NCBI GenBank assembly: GCA_026929865.2
Contig: CM049410.1
Location: forward strand, 19,182,001 to 19,246,000
Direction of reading: 5' to 3'
DNA: 64,000 nucleotides
Origin: Hyperoplus lanceolatus
Taxonomy: Eukaryota > Chordata > Actinopteri > Uranoscopiformes > Ammodytidae
Below, one piece after another: positions 10,083-19,500 of this stretch (positions are counted from its first letter, which is position 1; each line of letters starts with the position of its first letter). Below the pieces are notes generated by a model. It saw only the letters and a program-made list of their open reading frames with translations, searched no databases and had not been told where the DNA came from. The translations under genes and the position numbers were made by a program.

Positions 10083-11706
10083 CACTCAACAAAAATATAA
10101 ACGCAACACTTTTGTTTTTGCTCCCATTTTTCATGAGATGGACTTAAAGATCTAAAATTCATTCCAGATACACAATATTACCATTTCTCTCAAACATTGT
10201 TCACAAATCTGTCTAAATGTGTGATAGTGAGCACTTCTGCTTTGCTGAGATAATCCATCCCATCTCACAGGTGTGCCACATCAAGATGCTGATCTGACAT
10301 CATGATTAGTGCACAGGTGTGCCTTAGACTGTCCACAATAAAAGGCCACTCTGAAATGTGCATTTTTTTGCCTTATTGGGGGACTCAGAACCAGTCAGTA
10401 TCTGGTGTGACCACCATTTGCCTCATGCAGTGCAACACATCTTCTCTGTATAGAGTTTATCAGATTGTCAATTGTGGCCTGTGGAATGTTGGTCCACTCC
10501 TCTTCAATGGCTGTGCGAAGTTGCTGGATATTAGTGGGAAGTGATGCACGCTGTCGTATACGCCGGTCAAGCACATCCCAAACATGCTCAATGGGTGATA
10601 TGTCCGGTGAGTATACTGGCCATGCAAGAACTGGAACATTTTCAGCTTCCAAGAATTGTGTACAGATTCTTGCAACATGGGGCCGTGCATTATCTTGCTG
10701 AAACGTGAGGTGATGTTCATGGATGTATGGCACAACAATGGGCCTCAGGATCTCATCACGGTATCTCTGTGCATTCAAAATGCCATCAATAAAATGCACC
10801 TGTGTTCGTCGTCCATAACAGATGCCTGCCCATACCATAACCCCACCACCACCATGGGCCACTCGATCCACAACATTGACATCAGCAAAGCGCTCACCCA
10901 CACGACGCCACACACGCTGTCTGCCATCTGTCCTGAACAATGTAAAACGAGATTCATCCGTGAAGAGAACACCTCTCCAACGTGCCAGACGCCATCGAAT
11001 GTGAGCATTTGCCCACTCAAGTCTGTTACGGCGACGAGCTGGAGTCAGGTCAAGACCCCGATGAGGACGACGAGCATGCAGTTGAGCTTCCCTGAGACGG
11101 TTTCTGACAGTTTGTGCAGAAATTGTTTGGTTATGCAAACCAATTGTTTCAGCAGCTGTCTCAGTGGCTGGTCTCAGACGATCTTGGAGGTGAACCTGCT
11201 GGATGTGGAGGTCCTGGGCTGGTGTGGTTACACGTGGTCTGCGGTTGTGAGGCCGGTTGGATGTACTGCCATATTCTCTGAAACGCCTTTGGAGACGGCT
11301 TATGGTGGATAAATGAACATTCAATGCACGAGCAACAGATCTGGTTGACATTCCTGCTGTCAGCATGCCAATTGCACGCTCCCTCAATGCTTGTGGGATC
11401 TGTGGCATTTTGCTGTGAGACAAAACTGCACATTTCAGGGTGGCCTTTTATTGTGGACAGTCTAAGGCACACCTGTGCACTAATCATGATGTCAGATCAG
11501 CATCTTGATGTGGCACACCTGTGAGGTGGGATGGATTATCTCAGCAAAGCAGAAGTGCTCACTATCACACATTTAGACAGATTTGTGAACAATGTTTGAG
11601 AGAAATGGTAATATTGTGTATCTGGAATGAATTTTAGATCTTTAAGTCCATCTCATGAAAAATGGGAGCAAAAACAAAAGTGTTGCGTTTATATTTTTGT
11701 TGAGTG
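10083..11706 (-). mobile_element. Full-length Tc1-like transposon with long inverted repeats
   Basis: The 1,624-bp element is flanked by TA at 10081-10082 and 11707-11708, the Tc1/mariner target duplication. It begins CACTCAACAAAAATATAAAC and ends with its exact inverse. The terminal inverted repeats run about 280 bp and differ at only a few positions by eye. It encloses an intact transposase gene on the minus strand. Near-identical repeats plus an open reading frame indicate a young, possibly active copy. It lies in the 3' tail of a SINE. Confidence 0.93.
10395..11423 (-). CDS. Tc1-like DD34E transposase, intact
   Basis: A 342-residue single-exon ORF, the usual length for Tc1 transposases, with no internal stop. 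The N-terminal region (about 1-55) is a helix-turn-helix type DNA-binding domain (ALNVHLSTISRLQRRF). An arginine-rich RRPR (GRPR-like) segment and the basic run PARRRNR follow, as in the bipartite paired-like domain and nuclear signal of Tc1 proteins. The catalytic triad is visible: Asp in LFTDESRF, Asp in FQQDNARPH and Glu in SPIEHVWD. Exactly 34 residues separate the second Asp from the Glu. The protein cuts and pastes DNA at TA sites. It lies inside the inverted repeats of the surrounding element. Confidence 0.92.
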   Translation of the reverse strand: MSHSKMPQIPQALRERAIGMLTAGMSTRSVARALNVHLSTISRLQRRFREYGSTSNRPHNRRPRVTTPAQDLHIQQVHLQDRLRPATETAAETIGLHNQTISAQTVRNRLREAQLHARRPHRGLDLTPARRRNRLEWANAHIRWRLARWRGVLFTDESRFTLFRTDGRQRVWRRVGERFADVNVVDRVAHGGGGVMVWAGICYGRRTQVHFIDGILNAQRYRDEILRPIVVPYIHEHHLTFQQDNARPHVARICTQFLEAENVPVLAWPVYSPDISPIEHVWDVLDRRIRQRASLPTNIQQLRTAIEEEWTNIPQATIDNLINSIQRRCVALHEANGGHTRY

Positions 11707-11740
11707 TAAATCCAATCCATTATTACTATTATTACCTCAT
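11707..11740 (+). repeat. 3' tail of the SINE interrupted by Tc1
   Basis: Joining 10082 to 11709 restores GCGCTATA followed by AATCCAATCCATTATTA, an AT-rich SINE tail. The Tc1 element therefore landed in a TA inside this tail. Confidence 0.55.
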
Positions 11741-11984
11741 ATGGGCCTTACCTGTTGTTCAGGAAATCCCCATAGCGATTTCATTGTGATCTTATGTAAC
11801 TTAATATTTTTCACCCTTCTAGTTATTCAGCAACTTTGTGATTTAATTTGCATTATTCATAGTTTTCAGTAAAGTTTAGGTTAGGGTCAGGCTAAACATT
11901 GAAATTAAATTGAAAAACTACTGATAATGCATAATAGTAGGCATTACATTACATGAATATTTTGACGTTATGAAAAATAAGTAT
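11741..11984. other. Intergenic, no feature recognised
   Basis: AT-rich sequence between the SINE tail and the next inverted-repeat element. No ORF, RNA gene or repeat family was recognised. Confidence 0.4.
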
Positions 11985-12934
11985 GGGAGAGTGGCCTAAG
12001 TTGTGCGGTTGGGGAAGTGTGCCATCCCTTGTTTCTAGAAAACCATAGAAGAAATTGCAAATGTGACCACATATTTAAGAAGAGCCATCCATTTGACTCA
12101 TCCAGTAAAGAAGGGAGAAACATGGAATAAGATATAAGCACATTTAAGCTCAAAAAACTGTTTTTTGCCTTTCAAAGTAAAATTTTCATGATCATGGTTT
12201 TTTGATTATTGTGTCTGAACAATTATAGACACGTTTGAAAACATTTGACACATGTTTTAGTGCTTTATATAGTTAGCACGATGTCAGCCCTAAACTCCTG
12301 CATCATGCCTATTATCCAAAATTCTGGGGTTGGGGTGATTTGTGCCAAAGGGCCTATGTGAGTTATAAGTAAGTAAGTAAGTAAAATATATTTATAAAAG
12401 CACATTTATGACAGTTTGCACTGTCCAAAGTGCTATACATAGTGCATTCAGTAGATAAACAATGAAGGTAAAATAACAATAACAAAAATAAAAGACATAA
12501 AGCCCATACATCCACAAATATAAACAAAGATAGTATTGCAGAGGTAAGATAGTTAATGGGGAGGAATAACCAGGGTGTAAAGATGGGTTTTGAGCCTTGA
12601 TTTAAAGGCAGAAATGGAGGGGGAATCACATTTGTCAGGTGGCAGTCACAAGCACGGAGCAACTAGTGCGAAGTACATTTCTGAGAGTTGTGCCAGTGGC
12701 ATGGCTGTATACGCTGGTCACCAAAAAGAAAGTGATTGTCTACAGTAGCTCAGAAGAGACTTACATCTCCATTCCACTTAACGACACCACTGATGAGAGT
12801 TCAGATGGCCAGAAAGATGATAATGGTGACTTTGTCATTGTGAGCTTTGCAGGCAAAACCACATAGATCTGCTAGGCCTTGTTTAAGAAAATTTACCTTC
12901 AATCTTTGTAAAATATTTACTTTATTTACTTTAA

Positions 12935-13536
12935 AGAGGACCTATTATGCTACTTTTCTGGTCTTAATTTCTTGTTTTACACTGCTATAGAGCAACCTGA
13001 CACGAATCACATCACAAAAAACTATGTAGATTTTCGGGAAGCTCTTTCTCTTATTTTGGCGATCCAGCACATCCTGTCAACACTTGAGTTTGTGTGCTTC
13101 GGCTCCCTCCGCCTGTGCTTCGGCCATCTCCGCTCCCCTCCCCCCCTCCTGCAAACCCCACTCCGTTGTGATTGGTTACCTTCCTTCCGGAACACTTTCA
13201 TTGGCGGGAAGCGCGAGCATGGACCTATAAGGGCGCGAGGCAGACGCGAACAGGGAAGTGACAGCATTACCATACATGGAAACATCCGCGTGGAGAAGTC
13301 ACAAAGTTTTATGCGACGTCACAAATTATGAAAGGGTAGACCGCTTTGAAGACGTGACTTCTCGACTGGCTAGAATAGTGTTTAGTGCTCTGCACAGACA
13401 CCCCAGACGGTCAGCAGGGAATATGTCGAAATGCATGTAAGTCATTATTTGATAATTTAGTATGGTTAAGCATGACTATGAATCATCATAACAACGTTTA
13501 TAGGTCATAAAAGTCAAAAAGCATCATAGGTCCTCT
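12935..13536. mobile_element. TTAA-type MITE, copy 1 (AGAGGACCTATTATGC ends)
   Basis: The 602-bp element is flanked by TTAA at 12931-12934 and 13537-13540. It begins AGAGGACCTATTATGC and ends with the inverse of AGAGGACCTATGATGC. TTAA target duplications are typical of piggyBac-like and Kolobok elements; no transposase is present. A second copy of the same family lies at 39510-41053. Confidence 0.75.
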
Positions 13537-13634
13537 TTAAATAAACCTTAAATAAGTAATTGTCTTATGGATTTGTCTTGCATTACAGTTTATGAGATAT
13601 ATATCAATGGCACAATTTACTCCATGGTATTCTC

Positions 13635-13682
13635 TCTTGTGGCACAACTTACACCACACCGGGGGCAAGTTGTGCCACAAGA
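13635..13682. repeat. 16-bp perfect hairpin
   Basis: TCTTGTGGCACAACTT (13635-13650) is the exact inverse of 13667-13682, with a 16-nt loop. It lies inside the 11985-13862 element, so it is probably an internal inverted repeat of that transposon. A Rho-independent terminator is excluded by the eukaryotic context. Confidence 0.7.
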
Positions 13683-13869
13683 CAACTTTTTTTCCGAAAG
13701 CTATATTTCTTAAACAGTTTATTCCAGATCCAAAGTTTTTATTGCCAGGGATGCACAACATCCTGAAATATATGTACATATTTGAGTTGGAGACATAACT
13801 GTCAAGGCCTCACTTTAAAATCACTTTGAGTAAAAAGTTGCACAACGTAGGCCACTCTCCCCTAATAAT

Positions 13870-14562
13870 AATAATACAATTAATTCCTCATGGCACTCCT
13901 TTGGATTTTAAATAAGGTAATAAAGGAACTTTTTTTGCATTCATTTGATTCCTAATCAAGATACACTGGTAAGGATTACTTTACCTTGTTAATATGGACT
14001 TAAAAACTGTTGTGAAATGCAAAATAATAGAATTATAAACAAATGTTAGAAATATGATTAATCACGATTAAACTAAATGAATCGTTGACAGCCCTAATTA
14101 CAATTCATTCTGGGTTTGTCTATACATGATACATCTAAAAATTCGAATTGCCGTCCCTGCGATATACCGTACAAAGATTGGTGAAATAAATATCAAAGGA
14201 TAATGGATGAAGTATAACATAAATATACAACATAAAATGCACTACTTATTATCTTTATCAGTTAATTTACAAGACCCATAAAAAATGTACCAATTATTAA
14301 AACACCTTATTCACCATAAACTGCCTTTTTAAATGGTATGCAATCACTTTGTGGTTGTAAATCCAGTTATAACGGTGTGTGACAGAGAAACGAAACAAAT
14401 TGTAAACCTCTGTGCACTTTGCCTGCTGGAGGGGCCAACTGAGGGAGGTTCCGGAGGGACAACAGTATTTATTATTCAGTGACGGGAAGAACGAAGCCTT
14501 ATACCTGACATAAAGTAAGTCTAACACAAACTTTATAATCTAGCCATGGTTTATATTGTATG
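13870..14562. repeat. Duplicated intergenic segment with an orphan ISRE promoter block
   Basis: This stretch is paralogous to 23205-23605. Shared landmarks include CCTTTGGATTT, TTGATTCCTAATCAAGA and GAGAAACGAAACAAA. Part of it also resembles the DHX58 promoter at 9460-9560 (ISRE, then CTGGAGGGGCCAACTGAGGG-like sequence). The GAAACGAAAC motif is at 14387-14396. No gene body follows on either strand. It looks like a relic promoter of an older DHX58 duplication, now part of the repeat unit. Confidence 0.55.
14387..14396 (+). promoter_or_regulatory. ISRE-like motif in orphan promoter block (unit A)
   Basis: GAAACGAAAC matches the ISRE core. The surrounding 150 bp resembles the DHX58 promoter, but no exon is attached. 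It might act as a distal interferon-responsive element. Confidence 0.45.
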
Positions 14563-16105
14563 CAGTGCCTATAAAGCCATCCTACCCTTTTTTTCTTACA
14601 GCCTGAAATGAAAATAAATAAAATCCATACATTTCCAGGTTTTATACATTTTGCCTTACAACATTAATTTGAAATTTAGTTTTTCCTACATTTCTGAAAC
14701 TTAAAGGTTCAGTAAGCGGAATGGTCAGTTTAGCTAACTTCCTGCAGTTTGCAGTCCTCTCCCTCGTCCCTACGTCACCACATTAATGCACTGTGGTCTT
14801 CAAGCAGTGAGTTATCTAGCATCATCTCAGATAAGTGTGTTAAAACATGATTAAAAACCATCAAAACAGACATTGGGAAGGATTTTTACCTGCTCCGCTA
14901 TTGTAGGCACATAAACATTCACCCATCTGTCGCAATGCGCGTGCACCGGCCGTGAGACGGGTGCCGGTGTGTAGCGTTCTCTCTTGTGATTGGATATCAG
15001 TTTCGGGATCCCCGAAAAGTTTATTTGCCGATTACATGCAGAGCAGATGACTGAGAGATCGGCTTTATGAAATGCACACACTAAGTTAGTGATCACTGTA
15101 TGAATAAAGAGCGATTTAACACTTATATTAACATAAATAAATCGATTACTTCACCTTTAATGAAAAATGAAAATTAGAATAGCAGGGTTGAAAAATTGAT
15201 CTGCCCCAGATGTGATACTTTGTTATATCTAATATGTTGTCTAACCTTCAGTCAAATTCGATGGAGGACTGCACTCTTCAAGTCCGTCACAGATTTTGTA
15301 TGGGGTTTAAGTAAGGGCTCTGACTAGGCATCTGTAGACCATTCACCTTCCTGTCCTTAAATTACTGGTTGTTTTTTGTGTTGTCATGTTGGAAGGTGAT
15401 CCATCTTCAGCTGTCTAGCAGAGGGAGAAGAATTTGGGTGTACAATTGACTAGTCCCTGTTTAAGAGAAACACCCCCACAACAAAATGCTGCTGCCACCA
15501 TGGTTTGCTGTAGATATGGTATTTTGGATTATGCCACATTGCATCAGAATCTCCAAAGAGACAGCCCGATCTAGGCAAGGTTTTGGTGGTGCCGTATGCC
15601 TTCCAATTCTTAACAATTATGGTATTCAGAAAGATAATTAAAGCCTTTCATATTTTTTCATATCCTTCTCTATAACTTGTGCCTATCCACAACTTTGTCC
15701 CAGAGGTCTTTTGAAAGCACATTAATGACCATGGTGAATTGTTTGTGTAACCATTCAATACTAGGAGTGGAATCCTTAAGGAACAGTTGACTTTATTCTG
15801 AAATTGTCAAAACCACTATTTGTCAGGTGGAGACAAATAAACGTATTTTATCCGGAAGGTGATTGCTTGTACCTAAGAATGTTTATGATGGTTATTATAA
15901 GGGACTGATCACTTTTCTTCCAACCCTGCAATTCTAGTTGTTTTTATAATGAATTTTCAGAATTTTTGGGGAACATTTTTCACTTGTATGTTGAAAAAAT
16001 CAAAATGTGTAAATAAAGCTGGAAAGATAATGATTGTATTTATTTCCATTTCAGGCTGTAGTACGAACACAGTGATTATTTCAAAAGGATATGATAAACA
16101 TTTCA
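14563..16105. mobile_element. Degenerate Tc1-like element with a nested MITE
   Basis: The left end (about 14570-14640, starting CAGTGCCTATAAAG, with CAGCCTGAAATGAAAATAAA at about 14600) is inverted near 16040-16080 (TATTTATTTCCATTTCAGGCTG-like). The sequence between has the look of a decayed fish Tc1 element (for example TGCTGCTGCCACCATGG near 15489), but no open transposase remains. A TTAA-type MITE is inserted at 14705-15156. Boundaries are approximate. Confidence 0.5.
14705..15156. mobile_element. TTAA-type MITE nested in Tc1 relic
   Basis: The 452-bp insert is flanked by TTAA at 14701-14704 and 15157-15160. Its ends, AGGTTCAGTAAGCGGA and the inverse of AGGTGAAGTAATCGAT, are imperfect inverted repeats. 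Confidence 0.6.
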
Positions 16106-16234
16106 TAAATAAAATAAAACTATTCCCAGTAAATACCAATTGAAAAAGTGTATCTTGACTTGATTGGCTAACCAGCACTGACACCTGGTGGTTAATCAAG
16201 GCAAAATAATTACAAAGGATTTGTCAGGCACTTT

Positions 16235-16240
16235 TTTATT
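16235..16240 (-). terminator. Poly(A) signal candidate, DHX58 copy B
   Basis: TTTATT on the plus strand is AATAAA on the gene strand, about 300 nt after the stop codon at 16541. It lies inside the flank shared with 159-310, but the copy A version no longer has the motif. Confidence 0.5.
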
Positions 16241-16540
16241 CGAGAGGGGATATGCGGAAAGACACATTTCAATGTAACCATTGACTTATAAAGTAACTTA
16301 ACTTAATTTGAATTTCATCTCAATTTTAGTTAAACGTTAAGTTCAGTTAAAAGTTAAAATACAATAAAAAACTGTAATATGACAGTAGGCCTAAACAAAC
16401 AAGAGAGACATACAACATGTCGCACACAGTTGGAGGAAGCAAAAAATAGGAACAGACATCCAACACCAATAGACTGGAATAACAAAAAAATAAATAGAAT
16501 TAAGAAGAAAACCCCCCACACAGATTCTTTTTTTGGTGTC

Positions 16541-19500
16541 TCAATCAAAGAGGTCAGGGAAGTTATCTTGGCAGTAAACTTCAAAACTGAAGCTCTCAGG
16601 AGTGAAAGGGACATCTTTCCACTGCTTTGCGGTTATCCGGCCCTCAGGGGTTTCCAGGGCAAAATTCTTAATGGCTATATTGGGCAGCAGGGCGATCTCC
16701 TTGTACTTCATCTCATATCCCCATTTCTGTAAATAGAAAAACGTATAAGACAAACCCCAACATGAGTGCGCAAGTTTTTAAATAATTTGTCAGATGGATT
16801 ACCGTACCGAGTTGCAGCTGCCATTATTGCAATTGATTGTACACCCAGCCTCCCAGTCCTTAAAACTCAAACTCATCTTCTGCTCACCGACTTTGTAGTG
16901 TCTCCTGAGAGAAAAGAAGAGCCATGTTTAGACATTTTGTTATGACATTGACTTAAGGCCACTACGAGTAACTTTGTCAGTTGGCGGCCCCTTTGGTCAA
17001 AAGCGGTAGTATTTTTACGACGCCAGCTGTCGTAAAGCTGTTTTCAAGCACGTACCAGCTGTGCAAATGTCAAATGATTAGGACGCAATATAGTGCATGT
17101 CTGTGTGTTGAAAGTGTGAGGGCACCGGACTCTTTTCGGCTCCATGAGAGTGGTTAGTGACTCTGCATCAACTAATGCCAGTCAGTGCCACACACACCTG
17201 ATTGCAATGAGTTGATGCAGGTTCACTAACCACTCGCACGGAGCTGAAATACTCTGTGTCCTCACAGAAAGCGAATGAACGAGAGACGGTAGTTAGTATG
17301 GATCACGATGAGGTAATGTGTTTATGTTGTTGTAAATAATGACTATTTCAGATGAATAATGGTCATCTGATGATGGTGAAGCAAAGTAAACTTTGTTTTA
17401 GTACCGCACCGCTCATTCATTTAGGAGTAAACACTGCAGTTCGCTCCCGTGAAATTGTGTACACGTTGCTTGGCAACGCTTTCCCCCGCCCGTCTATCAC
17501 TCTCCCTTTTAGCTTTTCTTTGTTGCATTTTCTTTTTTTTATTTGATGGTTCAGCCCCGTTATCAGTCATTATGACGACAAATAACTGTCTCAAACAAGG
17601 CTCCCGCTCCCCTTCCCTCACCTGGGTCCTCATTTATAAAGCTTTCTACGCACAAAAACCTTGCGTAGACGGCAGAAATGTGCGGTCAAATGTGCAGTGG
17701 CAAAACGGTGGTATTTATAAAAGAATTCTTTGGAGAAGTGTGCGTATTCCCACGCAAACTTTTGACCATACGTAGAGCTCACGCAAGGTTTTGCTGACTC
17801 GGGGAATCAGCGACACTCAATGGCAACACCACGAAATAAAGCTCTGTCATCGGAAAAACACACATATCCTTGGCACCCAATATATTTAATCAATTATATG
17901 TGCGTACCTATTGTTGCGAATATAGGCTACTGTTGTCTATGGCATGCAGTAATGATGTAGGTTGATTTACTTATCAAGTAGGTCTATACATATTTTGGTC
18001 ATATTTTTAAATTGAATCTTATAGTTCTACTCTATAATAATTTCATATACGTCGGGAGGTGTGTCCCTGTGGCCAGCGGGAGAGCAAATAGTCTATATTT
18101 TAGGCTGTGTGTAAAAAGTAGTTTTGTACAAAGTTAAGGCCAACCATATTAATTAAAACTATATATTTCGTTAGATAAAATCATGTTATGAATTTAGCAA
18201 ATTATTTTATGCATCTCTTTCCCATAACAACTAACCCTCGAAGTTTAAACTATAATCTGACGTTGGAAATGTGTGGATCTCACGGGAGGTAAACAATGCT
18301 TTGGAATATACTATAGGCTAAAGCATTATTTCACTTCTAACAACACATTTTATATAGGCCTACATATAGGCTAGTCCTACAGGTTCGCTAATACGTGATA
18401 TTTCATACAGTACAAAGTTGGGCAAAACAGTTTAACAAAGACTATAACGACTGTGCCAATCATGATATCTGATCAGCGCGTGTGTGTGTGTTTGTGTTTT
18501 AGTGGCAGTTACAGCGACGCATGGCACGGGCTTTCTTCCTTCCCAGTCGCTTTCTTTGTGGCCGGTTACCTCCCTTTTTTCCTCATATCAGTCAAAATGC
18601 TGTGCTTATTAAGTGCGTTATCATATTCAGGAGCTATTTAGCATTCGCCATGTATGGTAGATTGTGGGATGAAACTGGGAGGTGTAGTGGGATGACACCG
18701 GGCGGAGATCGTCCGCTCACAATTCACCGCAGGTGGGTAATTATAAAGGGAAGATTGCGTGCAACTGTGTGCAGCACAGTTTTATAAATCTCAACTTTTT
18801 TTTTGCGCAGCACATTCTTGGCTTTGTGCGAACGCAATGTTTTGGGAAGGTTTCTACGCACACCGTTATAAATGAGGCCCCTGGAGGGATAGGCTTCTCA
18901 AATCGCGTTGCTGCGCTACACTGAAATCTGCGACCAATACGAATATGTGACCATAGAGCCTGCATGCGCAAACCGAAAATCAGACTGGGTGTGCGACCAG
19001 ACCAAATGCAGTAATAAAAACTATATAAAAACGTCTTTCTTTGCACTGATGGTCTCGGTGCTGTTAAAGGTAATTTATGATTATCAGAGGAAACATGAGG
19101 CTGTTTAAAAGATATGTAAATGTTTCTCATAGTGGCTTTAAATTCCTTTGCACGGACAGTTCAACTCACTTGAAGTCAGGATTGATGATGACATGGTGCT
19201 GATTTTCAACAAGTCTAATGTCACTGCCGGAGGCCACATGCTTGAAACAGTTTCGACACAAGAGCTTGACACTGTCAGCAGTGTTGCGACTGCTCTTCTC
19301 CCCTTGGCGGCTCTCTGCAACTTTTCTGCAAATAACTGCCTCTTTTTGTAGTGCATTTATCTGGAGAGACAAGAATAAAAGGTGAAGGCAGAAACACCAG
19401 GCAATGAGAATATGGGATACAGATTAACTGAGATTCACATGCTTACCCTTTTGTCAAACTGCTGGAGGCTCATTTCTTGCACTTTAGCAATGGCCTTTCC

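Larger units (their letters stand above)
11985..13862. mobile_element. Inverted-repeat DNA transposon (GGGGAGAGTGGCC ends), non-autonomous
   Basis: The left end reads GGGAGAGTGGCCTAAGTTG and the right end is the inverse of GGGGAGAGTGGCCTACGTTG. About 20 bp match with one or two differences. The superfamily is not certain and no transposase was seen. A second element (12935-13536) is inserted inside it. An internal 16-bp perfect hairpin lies at 13635-13682. GTAA and TTTATA-rich tracts occur near 12366-12400. Confidence 0.65.
16957..19137. mobile_element. TTAA-flanked insertion in DHX58-B intron 10
   Basis: The 2,181-bp element is flanked by TTAA at 16953-16956 and 19138-19141. The ends are GGCCACTACGAG and the inverse of AGCCACTATGAG. 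Removing it leaves an intron of about 80 bp, close to the 93-bp intron of copy A, so it entered after the duplication. It contains a foldback at about 17111-17266 and a second nested element at 17623-18881. No transposase was recognised. Confidence 0.7.

Noticed and set aside
10656-11312. 218-codon plus-strand ORF across the Tc1 transposase
   Set aside because: Antisense shadow of the intact transposase on the minus strand.
13592-13798. Short ORF over the 13635 hairpin
   Set aside because: Lies in a non-coding transposon and has no domain.
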